Below, in pieces: positions 1 through 5,714 of a stretch of DNA of 5,916 bases; the stretch's first letter is position 1; every line of letters starts with the position of its first letter. The position numbers and the translations under genes were made by a program. This DNA is from Candidatus Falkowbacteria bacterium CG1_02_41_21 (GTDB lineage: Bacteria; Patescibacteriota; Patescibacteriia; Patescibacteriales; UBA12465). Under the pieces are notes generated by a model that was given only the letters and a program-made list of their open reading frames with translations, was not told the DNA's origin and searched no databases. The DNA lies in NCBI GenBank assembly GCA_001871235.1, contig MNUV01000036.1, positions 1 through 5,916 of the forward strand. The letters run 5' to 3'.

Positions 1-162
1 AGTCTTACCCCCTGTTTTTAACCAATCATAATAGGTGCTCCTGGGAATACCCAGTTTTTTCAACACCCAGTATTTGCCTCTTTTAACCCGCTGACATTCT
101 TCTTCTATCTCCTGTAGTTTTCTCTGCTTTTCATAGTCGGTGAAAGTGTTATAATTAGCCAT
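1..162 (-). CDS. Transposase N-terminal part (HTH, IS3/IS481-like), partial
   Basis: The first 54 codons of a protein that continues beyond the window. After a charged, probably helical stretch (about residues 9-30, rich in Glu, Lys and Arg), residues 31-50 contain the pattern LGIPRSTYYDWLK. This is the usual recognition-helix signature of helix-turn-helix domains in IS3/IS481-type transposases. The catalytic DDE domain is not in view, so the family is a guess from the HTH alone. The ATG at 160-162 is the first start after the TATAAT box, and no Shine-Dalgarno site is seen. It could also be a stand-alone IS3 OrfA-like protein. The MANYNTF start resembles the first residues of the right-hand transposase (MNYSNTIF), although the rest does not align. 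Confidence 0.6.
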   Translation of the reverse strand, partial: MANYNTFTDYEKQRKLQEIEEECQRVKRGKYWVLKKLGIPRSTYYDWLKTGGKT

Positions 163-219
163 AGAATTGAGTGGTTTTAATAGTTTTGTTATTAGTCTAA
201 CGCTACTATTATACCGCTC

Positions 220-251
220 TTTTCTATTTTAGGCCCCAACTTAATTTGTCC
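220..251 (-). repeat. Presumed terminal repeat of the left IS
   Basis: Read on the minus strand it begins GGACAAATTAA and ends AAAATAGAAAA. It matches bases 5683-5714 without gaps at 22 of 32 positions, with TTAA and AAAATAGAAAA fully conserved and 10 bp apart in both. Terminal status is inferred from this match and from its place at the outer edge of each element. Confidence 0.5.
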
Positions 252-275
252 GAAATGTGCGTGGACTTACCAATG

Positions 276-347
276 GGTGCCTACTGGGAGTTGAACCCAG
301 ACTAACGGGACCACAACCCGTCGTTCTACCGCTAAACCATAGGCACC
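276..347 (-). tRNA. tRNA-His (GTG)
   Basis: A full cloverleaf can be folded on the minus strand. The acceptor stem is GTGCCTA/TAGGCAC. The D arm is GTTT/GAAC with one G-U pair. The anticodon stem is ACGGG/CCCGT around loop TTGTGGT (anticodon GTG). The T stem is CTGGG/CCCAG with the normal loop TTCAACT. The extra 5' G (G-1, base 347) opposite C73 (base 276) is the identity mark of histidine tRNA and is included in the coordinates. The genome reads CATT after position 73, so CCA is not encoded and must be added by a nucleotidyltransferase. It follows the methyltransferase gene by 28 bp, with a palindrome in between. Confidence 0.95.
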
Positions 348-351
348 ATAC

Positions 352-370
352 TATATAGACAGTCTATATA
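352..370. repeat. Perfect 9-bp palindrome between methyltransferase gene and tRNA-His
   Basis: TATATAGAC and GTCTATATA are exact inverted copies around a single A at 361. It starts 4 bp upstream of the tRNA-His 5' end and ends 5 bp before the stop of the methyltransferase gene. On the minus strand it contains TATAGA and TATAGT boxes that could serve as a -10 element for the tRNA. As RNA it could form an AT-rich hairpin with a 3-nt loop, but no U run follows, so it is not a standard terminator. It may be an operator-like site or an RNA processing signal. Confidence 0.5.
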
Positions 371-375
371 AAAAA

Positions 376-903
376 TTAAACTTCGTAAAAATAAATATTG
401 CCACCCTTAGTCTCAATCGTCTTGTGAATCGGTAAATTGGGAATGGAAAAAATATAACTGATGACGATTGTACCGGGCCGACATTCTTTCTGAATTTTCT
501 CCGATAATTTTGGCATCATAGTCGGGATTAAGTAGCAGTATATAAAGGAGGCGCCATGCAGATCGGTTTTATATAAATTCTCTCTTCTCAAATCAATTCG
601 GCTTTGTAATTTTCTCAATTTAGCCTTGGCTAAAAGATAGGGGTAAAAGGAATTTTCAATTCCAATTAATTTGGCTTCCGGGTATTTAGCTTCTAGGCCT
701 CTTAGAAAATTAGCGGTGCCGGCGCCCAGTTCATAAATGACTTGGCCCTTGGTCGGTTTAATGTTATCAATGATAATGTCAATAACTTCTTGATTGGCCT
801 TAACAAACGGAGCAAAACCGCGAAAGACGATATTCCAAAAATTAATCGCCGCGAAAACTAAAATTACCAGAAGCAGTAACTCTAGCCCAATTAAAAATAT
901 CAT
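376..903 (-). CDS. Membrane-anchored FAM173-like class I SAM methyltransferase
   Basis: A 175-residue protein with one N-terminal membrane helix (about residues 2-23) and a cytoplasmic seven-beta-strand methyltransferase fold. Motif I is YELGAGTANF (57-66), the SAM-binding glycine loop. Motif II ends in E83 of LIGIENS, expected to hold the SAM ribose. The tail (about 109-160: NLYKTDL, a hydrophobic strand, PTMMPKLSEKI, then RPGTIVISYIFSIPNL) resembles the FAM173 family. Its eukaryotic members (ANTKMT, ATPSCKMT) also have an N-terminal membrane segment and methylate lysines of mitochondrial membrane proteins. The family link is from memory of its motifs, and the substrate here is unknown. The ATG sits 5 nt after the stop of the upstream small peptide, which suggests translational coupling; no Shine-Dalgarno site is seen. 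Confidence 0.75.
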   Translation of the reverse strand: MIFLIGLELLLLVILVFAAINFWNIVFRGFAPFVKANQEVIDIIIDNIKPTKGQVIYELGAGTANFLRGLEAKYPEAKLIGIENSFYPYLLAKAKLRKLQSRIDLRRENLYKTDLHGASFIYCYLIPTMMPKLSEKIQKECRPGTIVISYIFSIPNLPIHKTIETKGGNIYFYEV

Positions 904-908
904 ATTGA

Positions 909-1025
909 TTATTTTCGGTTACCGCAAATGGCCGAACAACAATGACAATTATGAGTGTCTAAAGTTGTTTTTTTGCCGGCAACCTTTTTAGCTGCTTTTT
1001 TAGGCGCTGTTACTTTTTTTGGCAT
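909..1025 (-). CDS. Small lysine-rich, cysteine-tailed peptide (38 aa), unrecognised
   Basis: Encodes 38 residues. The first half is basic and histone-tail-like, with repeated Lys/Ala/Pro (MPKKVTAPKKAAKKVAGKK). The second half holds the cluster HNCHCCSAIC near the end: four Cys and two His in ten residues, which could bind a metal, form disulphides or be modified. No family is recognised. Support for a real gene: it fills the gap between tRNA-Arg and the methyltransferase, its composition is ordered rather than random, and its TAA stop is 5 nt before the methyltransferase ATG. Start chosen because it is the only ATG in frame; the leader is AT-rich with no Shine-Dalgarno site. Being very short, it could still be spurious. 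Confidence 0.6.
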   Translation of the reverse strand: MPKKVTAPKKAAKKVAGKKTTLDTHNCHCCSAICGNRK

Positions 1026-1053
1026 ATTTTTTTAATATTATTTAGTTTATTTG

Positions 1054-1125
1054 TACGCCCGGTAGGAATCGGACCTACGTAACCAGCTTAGAAGGCTGGT
1101 GTTCTATCCATTGAACTACGGGCGC
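1054..1125 (-). tRNA. tRNA-Arg (TCT)
   Basis: Cloverleaf on the minus strand. The acceptor stem is GCGCCCG/CGGGCGT (the first pair is G-U). The D stem is GTTC/GAAC with loop AATGGATA. The anticodon stem is CCAGC/GCTGG around CTTCTAA (anticodon TCT, reading AGA/AGG). The T stem is GTAGG/CCTAC and the discriminator base is A. CCA is not encoded (CAA follows A73). The T loop reads TCCGATT, so the nearly universal T at position 55 (pseudouridine in mature tRNA) is C. All stems are otherwise intact, so it is probably functional. It starts 30 bp after the TrmH-family stop codon and ends 28 bp before the small peptide, so it is probably cut from a shared transcript. Confidence 0.93.
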
Positions 1126-1155
1126 ATGCTGCTCCTCAATTTATCAAAATCAGTC

Positions 1156-1935
1156 TCAAAAGTCAACGAAATTCCTTTGGCGCCGAGCCTCATAGGTGAT
1201 AATAGCGGCGGCCACGGAAACATTGAGAGAATCAATTCCGGCCTGCATCGGGATTTTGATTTCATAGTCCAGATTTTTTAGCCATTTCGGGCTGAGTCCG
1301 GTAGCTTCAGTCCCCATGACAATGGCGCTGGGTTTCTGGAAATCGGTTTGATGGTAATATTTTTTGGCTTTAGTCGTCGCTCCGTAAGTTTTTATTTTGT
1401 TTTTTATTAACCATTTTTTGGTATCGGAAACATCAGCGATAACTACTTGGTTGGTAAAGAGATGACCCATGCTGGCCTGGATAACATTGGGATTATAAAT
1501 ATCGGTTTGGGGATCGGTGATGATAATGGCATCAACTTCGGCCGCATAGGCGGTTCTAAGAATCGCTCCCAGATTGCCGGGTTTTTCGACGGTCTCCAAA
1601 ACTATGATTAAGGGATTTTTACTTAATTTAATATCTTTTAATTCTTTTTTAACTATCTTGGCCACGGCCAAATAACCGTCCGGCTTGGCTTTATAGGCGA
1701 TTTTTTTGAAGATATCAGCGCTTATTTCCGTAGTATTAAGGCGGTCAGCGGCAAATTTATTCTTTGGGGCCAGTTCGGGGGAATAGAAAAGTTCTTGAAT
1801 CTGGTATCTTTGTTTTAAGGCCAGCTCTAATTCCCGTTCGCCCTCAATGATAAGGAGGTCTTGTTTTGTTCTGGCTCGCGGCTGGGACAGCTTGACAATG
1901 TTTAGGATTCTGTCATTATGAGAGCTAATAATCAT
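1156..1935 (-). CDS. TrmH/SpoU family RNA 2'-O-ribose methyltransferase
   Basis: A 259-residue SPOUT enzyme predicted to methylate a ribose 2'-OH in rRNA or tRNA with SAM. The N-terminal part (about 1-95) fits the SpoU substrate-binding domain, with the typical opening SHNDRI...LIIEGERELELAL. The catalytic knotted domain (about 106-253) has all three family motifs: EKPGNLGAILRTA (N121 and the catalytic-type R127), VMGTEATGLSP (E210), and IPMQAGIDSLNVSVAAAI (N238, S240) forming the SAM-binding trefoil knot. Length is normal for RlmB/TsnR-type proteins. The exact target (such as G2251 of 23S rRNA for RlmB) cannot be told from sequence, so no symbol is given. It is first in the minus-strand block and divergent from the LCP gene; a promoter lies about 35-65 bp upstream. 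Confidence 0.9.
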   Translation of the reverse strand: MIISSHNDRILNIVKLSQPRARTKQDLLIIEGERELELALKQRYQIQELFYSPELAPKNKFAADRLNTTEISADIFKKIAYKAKPDGYLAVAKIVKKELKDIKLSKNPLIIVLETVEKPGNLGAILRTAYAAEVDAIIITDPQTDIYNPNVIQASMGHLFTNQVVIADVSDTKKWLIKNKIKTYGATTKAKKYYHQTDFQKPSAIVMGTEATGLSPKWLKNLDYEIKIPMQAGIDSLNVSVAAAIITYEARRQRNFVDF

Positions 1936-1970
1936 TTTTTCTTGGTTTAGATTTTTAGGCGTCTAATTTC

Positions 1971-2000
1971 ATTTTACACTATAATTTTCTATATTGTCAA
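1971..2000 (-). promoter_or_regulatory. Promoter for the leftward (TrmH-family) block
   Basis: On the minus strand, a perfect -35 TTGACA (1995-2000) and -10 TAAAAT (1971-1976) are 18 bp apart. Transcription would begin near 1964, giving a leader of about 28 nt before the ATG at 1935. The -35 lies inside the palindrome at 1990-2009. Confidence 0.6.
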
Positions 2001-2009
2001 AACAATATA
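1990..2009. repeat. Perfect palindrome over shared -35 sites of divergent promoters
   Basis: Eight-base arms TATATTGT and ACAATATA surround CAAA. A second inverted pair, AATTTCAT (1965-1972) and ATGAAATT (2021-2028), lies outside it with nearly the same centre. The inner palindrome covers the -35 hexamers of both divergent promoters, as a repressor operator would, though no regulator gene is in the window. Confidence 0.55.
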
Positions 2010-2022
2010 ATCCAGTTATAAT
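1994..2022 (+). promoter_or_regulatory. Rightward promoter P1 (LCP-der)
   Basis: TTGTCA (1994-1999), exactly 17 bp, then a perfect TATAAT (2017-2022). Start predicted near 2029, leaving a leader of about 73 nt. Its -35 overlaps the leftward -35 at 1995-1999, so the two promoters probably cannot be bound by polymerase at the same time. Confidence 0.6.
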
Positions 2023-2031
2023 GAAATTGCC

Positions 2032-2059
2032 TTGACTATTTTCTCTTCATCTCTATAGA
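2032..2059 (+). promoter_or_regulatory. Rightward promoter P2 (LCP-der)
   Basis: TTGACT (2032-2037), 16 bp, then TATAGA (2054-2059). The start would be near 2066, about 36 nt before the LCP ATG. It lies downstream of P1 and outside the palindrome, so it could give expression independent of any control at P1. Confidence 0.45.
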
Positions 2060-2101
2060 GTGTAGAATTATAGCCTTTAAAGCTATTTTATTTTTGTTGA
2101 T

Positions 2102-3559
2102 ATGGAAGTAGATTTCAATAAAAAAATCGCCCATGATCCGGATTTTGCCGAGTATCGTCACGCTCCCGAGACGCCACCCCGATCGCGCCAGTTTTTTTAT
2201 GTGGTTGGGTTTTTAGTGGCCGCTATTATTATTTTTTCCGCTACCATGCTCATCAGCGGCGATAGCCGCGAGTCCTGGTTGGAACATATTCCTTTCTTGG
2301 GCCGGTTGTTAACGGCGGCGGACAATAAATTAGCGGGAGAGAAAGATGATCGGATTAATATCTTATTACTGGGCATGGGCGGGGCTAACCACGATGGCGG
2401 TTATTTGGCCGATACGATTATTTTAGCCAGTTTAGAGCCGTCCACCAAGAAAGTAGTTTTGATTTCCATCCCGCGGGATTTAACGGTGCCCAATAAGAAT
2501 GGTGTTTGGCAAAAAGTGAACAGTATCAATGCTTATGCCGAAGCTAAAAAAGAAGATGGGGCTCGGGCCACGGCCGAAGCCCTATCAAATATATTAGATA
2601 TTCCCATTCAATATTATGTCCGCGCCGACTTTGACGGCTTTGTCAGTATCATTGATGAATTGGGCGGAGTGATGGTGGATGTGGAAAATACTTTGGATGA
2701 TTATAGTTATCCGATTGCCGGCCGGGAGGATAATCCGGATTATTATTCTCGTTATGAGCATTTACATATTGATAAAGGGTTACAGCAAATGGACGGAGAG
2801 CTGGCGTTGAAATATGCTCGCAGCCGTCATGGTTTAGGGAGCGAGGGATCTGATTTTGCTCGGAGCAAGAGACAGAAAAAAATCTTGGTCGCCGTGAAGG
2901 ACGAATTGTTGAGTTCCTCTAATTTGTTGAAGCCTGGAATGTTGACCAGAATCGCCGGACAAGTGGCGGAACACACCCCAACTAATTTAAAAATCTGGGA
3001 AGGCCTTCGTCTCTGGGATTTATTCAAGGATACCACCAAGGAACAAATCAGTTCCGTTAGTTTGGACGATGGCCCGGGCGGATTTTTAGTGGCTTCTCAG
3101 GCTGATGACGGCGCTTATATTTTAACTCCCATCGGCGGCAACTTTGGCGACATCAAAGTTATGATTCAAGATGTTTTTGGCAATATTCCTGATGCCCGAA
3201 GCGCTCCGCCAGAATTGGAAATATCTAAAGAAGCGGCCACGATTGAGATCAGAAATGGCACTACCATTGATGGTTTGGTGAGCGAGGTTTCGGCTCGTTT
3301 GGTTTTCACTAATATCACCACTATCCGGACCGCGAATTCCGTTAAACGTGATTTCAAAGATGCTATTATTTATGATCTGACTTATGGCGCCAAGCCTCAA
3401 GCTTTGGAAACTTTGAAGAATAATACCAATGCCGTGATCGGCTTGGAATTGCCGGAATGGCTCGTGACTGATATCAAGGACGGGTTAAAAAAGAATCCGA
3501 AACAGGTTCGGCCTGATTTTATCTTAATCGTCGGCGTTAATAATCATCAACCCGAATAA
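2102..3559 (+). CDS. LCP (LytR-CpsA-Psr) family cell-envelope protein
   Basis: A 485-residue membrane protein. A short cytoplasmic head is followed by one membrane helix (about 31-51), with the rest outside. The LCP domain (about 84-270) shows the family blocks INILLLGMGG, ADTIILASLEPSTKKVVLISIPRDL (its Asp and the Arg of PRDL are typical phosphate/metal contacts), the NSINAYAEA region, and ALKYARSRHG plus DFARSKRQKKIL, which carry the conserved arginines. A LytR C-terminal-like domain follows (about 378-480, IEIRNGTTIDGL to ILIVGV). Known LCP proteins transfer lipid-linked glycopolymers onto peptidoglycan; the polymer here is unknown. ATG chosen as the start of the reading frame; no Shine-Dalgarno site. 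It is followed by der after 4 nt, so the two are almost certainly cotranscribed. Confidence 0.92.
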   Translation: MEVDFNKKIAHDPDFAEYRHAPETPPRSRQFFYVVGFLVAAIIIFSATMLISGDSRESWLEHIPFLGRLLTAADNKLAGEKDDRINILLLGMGGANHDGGYLADTIILASLEPSTKKVVLISIPRDLTVPNKNGVWQKVNSINAYAEAKKEDGARATAEALSNILDIPIQYYVRADFDGFVSIIDELGGVMVDVENTLDDYSYPIAGREDNPDYYSRYEHLHIDKGLQQMDGELALKYARSRHGLGSEGSDFARSKRQKKILVAVKDELLSSSNLLKPGMLTRIAGQVAEHTPTNLKIWEGLRLWDLFKDTTKEQISSVSLDDGPGGFLVASQADDGAYILTPIGGNFGDIKVMIQDVFGNIPDARSAPPELEISKEAATIEIRNGTTIDGLVSEVSARLVFTNITTIRTANSVKRDFKDAIIYDLTYGAKPQALETLKNNTNAVIGLELPEWLVTDIKDGLKKNPKQVRPDFILIVGVNNHQPE

Positions 3560-3563
3560 ACCT

Positions 3564-5033
3564 ATGCCAATATCCGACCGCTATCCCGTGATTGCTATCG
3601 TCGGACGAACCAATGTCGGTAAGTCCACGCTCTTTAATCGTATTACCGAAAGGAATCAAGCGCTGGTTTCGGATATTGAAAATACCACCCGCGACAGCAA
3701 TCAGGCCGAGGGCTATTGGCATGATCATAATTTTACCGTGGTGGACACCGCCGGCATTATTGACGTCAAATATTTATCCGACAAGAAGTTGTTAAATAAT
3801 CCGCTGAATAATATTGATTTGAAAACCCAAAAGCAAGTGGTCACTTTTTTAAAAAAAGCCGCTATCATTATTTTGCTGGTTGATAACAAGGCGGGCATCT
3901 TACCGGCCGACCGAGATATGGCCAAGTTTTTTCAAAAGAGAAAAGAATTGAAAGACCGATTGGTGTTAGTGGTTAACAAGGTTGATAATTACAAGCAAAA
4001 AAATGAAGCCGCTATTTTTAACAAACTGGGACTGGGTGAGCCAATTTATATTTCCGCCGCTTCTGGATCCGGCGTCGGTGATTTGCTGGAAACGGTGGTT
4101 GGCCGTTTGCCGGAAGACAAAGCGGCCCAGAAACCAAAATGGGAAGGCTATACCGAAGAAGACGAGATTGACGGCGAAGGCGAGCCGGATGAAGATCGCC
4201 CGATTAATGTTTGCATTATCGGTAAGCCGAACGTCGGCAAGTCCTCATTATTAAATTCTATTTTGGGCTATGAGCGGGTGATTGTCAGCGATATTCCGCA
4301 TACGACGCGGGAACCGCAAAAAACTCAGATTATCTATAAAGATCATGTGATTAATGTAATTGATACGGCCGGTATTTCCAAGCATGGTCATAAAGCGGAG
4401 CGCTTGGAAAAATATGGTATCATGAAATCGCTGGCTACCCTGAAACATGCCGATATTGCTCTATTAATGCTGGATATTAGCGAGGACATCACCCATCAGG
4501 ACGCCAAGATTATTGAAGAAATCACCAATGTCCGCAAGAGCTTTATCATCCTCGCCAATAAATGGGATTTAATCCCGGACCGTAACGTCAAAAAATGGAC
4601 CGCCGATATTTATCAAAAACTGCCATTCGTGACTTGGGCGCCGATTCATTTTTTGTCGGCCAAGACCGGAGCGAAGGTTGATAAGATTTTTGATTTGGTG
4701 CTCACTATCGCCGAGGCTCGGAAGGTGAAATTGAGCGATTCGCAGTTAGATAAATTTTTAAAGAAAATTGTGAAGGTTCACAAGCCCTCTAAAGGTAAAG
4801 GTATCGGCCATCCTCATATTTATCATATTTTCCAGACTAAAATTAATCCACCCCGTTTTGAAGTTCGCATCGGCTCCCACGACGATCTGCATTTTTCTTA
4901 TGTTCGCTTTATTGAAAACCAATTACGCGCTCAATTCAATATCGTCGGAACGCCAATAGGTATCCGGGTGACTAAGAATATCAAGATTCACAGTCTGTCG
5001 GAAGAGAGAGCGGCCGAGATGCAAGAGAAATAA
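3564..5033 (+). CDS. der: Ribosome assembly GTPase Der (EngA)
   Basis: A 489-residue protein with the tandem GTPase layout unique to Der, which acts in 50S subunit maturation. Domain 1 (about 8-182): P loop GRTNVGKS (14-21), DTAG (61-64), NKVD (138-141), SAASG (164-168). An acidic linker (about 194-213) follows. Domain 2 (about 214-385): P loop GKPNVGKS (220-227), DTAG (267-270), NKWD (332-335), SAK (365-367). The KH-like RNA-binding end (about 390-475) includes HKPSKGKGIGHPHIYH. Two switch-I details differ from the usual form: domain 1 has DIENTTRD where PGVTRD is common, and domain 2 has TTRE in place of TTRD. Length is typical. It starts 4 nt after the LCP stop with no Shine-Dalgarno site, so coupling is likely. 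Termination may occur at 5047-5073. Confidence 0.97.
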   Translation: MPISDRYPVIAIVGRTNVGKSTLFNRITERNQALVSDIENTTRDSNQAEGYWHDHNFTVVDTAGIIDVKYLSDKKLLNNPLNNIDLKTQKQVVTFLKKAAIIILLVDNKAGILPADRDMAKFFQKRKELKDRLVLVVNKVDNYKQKNEAAIFNKLGLGEPIYISAASGSGVGDLLETVVGRLPEDKAAQKPKWEGYTEEDEIDGEGEPDEDRPINVCIIGKPNVGKSSLLNSILGYERVIVSDIPHTTREPQKTQIIYKDHVINVIDTAGISKHGHKAERLEKYGIMKSLATLKHADIALLMLDISEDITHQDAKIIEEITNVRKSFIILANKWDLIPDRNVKKWTADIYQKLPFVTWAPIHFLSAKTGAKVDKIFDLVLTIAEARKVKLSDSQLDKFLKKIVKVHKPSKGKGIGHPHIYHIFQTKINPPRFEVRIGSHDDLHFSYVRFIENQLRAQFNIVGTPIGIRVTKNIKIHSLSEERAAEMQEK

Positions 5034-5046
5034 ACAAAAGATTATC

Positions 5047-5073
5047 AGCAGGCACCAATTTGGCGTCTGTTTT
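5047..5073 (+). terminator. Possible weak terminator after der
   Basis: A hairpin can form from AGCAGGC (5047-5053) with GTCTGTT (5065-5071), then an A/C mismatch and an inner CCA/TGG stem with loop ATT, followed by only a short T run ending at 5073. Two pairs are G-U. Moderate at best; its right arm overlaps the pth -35 region. Confidence 0.4.
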
Positions 5074-5089
5074 GATTATCTGCTATAAT
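5060..5089 (+). promoter_or_regulatory. Extended -10 promoter of pth, near-leaderless
   Basis: A perfect extended -10, TGCTATAAT (5081-5089), with a partial -35 TTGGCG (5060-5065) 18 bp upstream. The -10 ends only 8 nt before the pth ATG at 5098, so transcription should begin at or within about 2 nt of the start codon. The mRNA would then be leaderless or nearly so. Confidence 0.65.
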
Positions 5090-5097
5090 TAACCTAT

Positions 5098-5637
5098 ATG
5101 AAAATAATCGTCGGCCTGGGAAATCCCGGAGAACAATATGCGAGATCTCGCCACAATGTCGGTTGGTTGATTCTGGATTCTATTCTGGGAGAGGTGAAGT
5201 GGACGCTAAATAAAAAATGGAACGCTCTCGTTTGCGAACAGGGCGGTGATTTGTATTTGAAACCCCAGACTTTTATGAATAATTCCGGGATGGCTGTTTC
5301 GGCCGCCCTGAACTATTATCATCTCTTACCGAAAAAATTAAAACTATTTTCCACTAAAGATAGCGATTTGTCGGATGTGCTCACAGTTATTCATGACGAT
5401 TTGGATATTGATTTAGGGAAAATGAAAACATCCATTGGTTCCCGTAGTGCCGGGCATAATGGGGTGCAATCAATAATTAATTACACCAAGACTTTTAATT
5501 TTAAACGAGTTAGAGTGGGAATAAAAACTATTGATCGGGAAAATATTCCAGCGGATAAATTCGTGCTGGGAAGATTTAAAGAGGAGGAGTTGAAGGAGAT
5601 TGAGAGATTATTGGGAGATATAAAAAAAGAAATATAG
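5098..5637 (+). CDS. pth: Peptidyl-tRNA hydrolase
   Basis: A 179-residue bacterial-type Pth, which frees tRNA from peptidyl-tRNA dropped by ribosomes. The active-site set is complete by alignment with the E. coli pattern: N9 in GLGNPG, catalytic H19 in SRHNVG, N61 in KPQTFMNNSG, D100 in HDDLD, and N121 in SAGHNG. Length is slightly under the usual 185-195. Between the FMNNSG helix and the strand before HDDLD there is an unusual charged insert of roughly 10-15 residues (about 78-93, KKLKLFSTKDSDLSD). The C-terminal lid is short, ending just after LLGDIKKEI. The ATG is the only sensible start and matches the start predicted from the adjacent -10 box. There is no Shine-Dalgarno site. Confidence 0.96.
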   Translation: MKIIVGLGNPGEQYARSRHNVGWLILDSILGEVKWTLNKKWNALVCEQGGDLYLKPQTFMNNSGMAVSAALNYYHLLPKKLKLFSTKDSDLSDVLTVIHDDLDIDLGKMKTSIGSRSAGHNGVQSIINYTKTFNFKRVRVGIKTIDRENIPADKFVLGRFKEEELKEIERLLGDIKKEI

Positions 5638-5682
5638 TTAGAACTTATATAAAAGAGGCGTAAATAGTCTTTTTGTCACTAG

Positions 5683-5714
5683 TGTCCAGTTAAAATTAGC
5701 CCCAAAATAGAAAA
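5683..5714 (+). repeat. Presumed left terminal repeat of the right IS
   Basis: Begins TGTCCAGTTAA and ends AAAATAGAAAA, matching the left element's end (220-251, minus) at 22 of 32 ungapped positions. It lies about 46 bp after the pth stop, where unique sequence gives way to the IS leader. Confidence 0.5.

Larger units (their letters stand above)
1..251 (-). mobile_element. 5' part of an insertion sequence, cut by the window edge
   Basis: This is the leading end of an IS whose transposase reads leftward and leaves the window. The outer end is placed near 251 because bases 220-251 align with the start of the other IS at the right edge (22 of 32 positions identical, including an 11-base AT-rich block). 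A TATAAT box lies at 208-213 on the minus strand, 45 nt before the transposase start. The element begins about 24 bp past the 3' end of tRNA-His, so it has inserted just downstream of that tRNA. The exact end and any target duplication cannot be fixed, because the other end is not in the window. Confidence 0.6.

Noticed and set aside
794..991. Plus-strand open frame across the methyltransferase start and the small peptide
   Set aside because: It is antisense to two better-supported genes and has no family features.
1099..1281. Plus-strand open frame across tRNA-Arg and the TrmH-family gene end
   Set aside because: It overlaps a tRNA and is antisense to a conserved C-terminal motif.
2070..2095. 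Hairpin ATAGC/GCTAT followed by a T-rich run in the LCP leader, attenuator-like
   Set aside because: A 5-bp stem with mixed pairs in AT-rich DNA is likely by chance, and no leader peptide or ligand fold is seen.
2827..3039. Open frame on the minus strand inside the LCP gene
   Set aside because: It lies fully within a clear conserved gene and shows no recognisable domain; the same holds for the antisense frames inside der.
5651..5673. Possible terminator after pth (AAAAGA / TCTTTT)
   Set aside because: The stem is only six mostly A-T pairs with an 11-nt loop; too weak to list.
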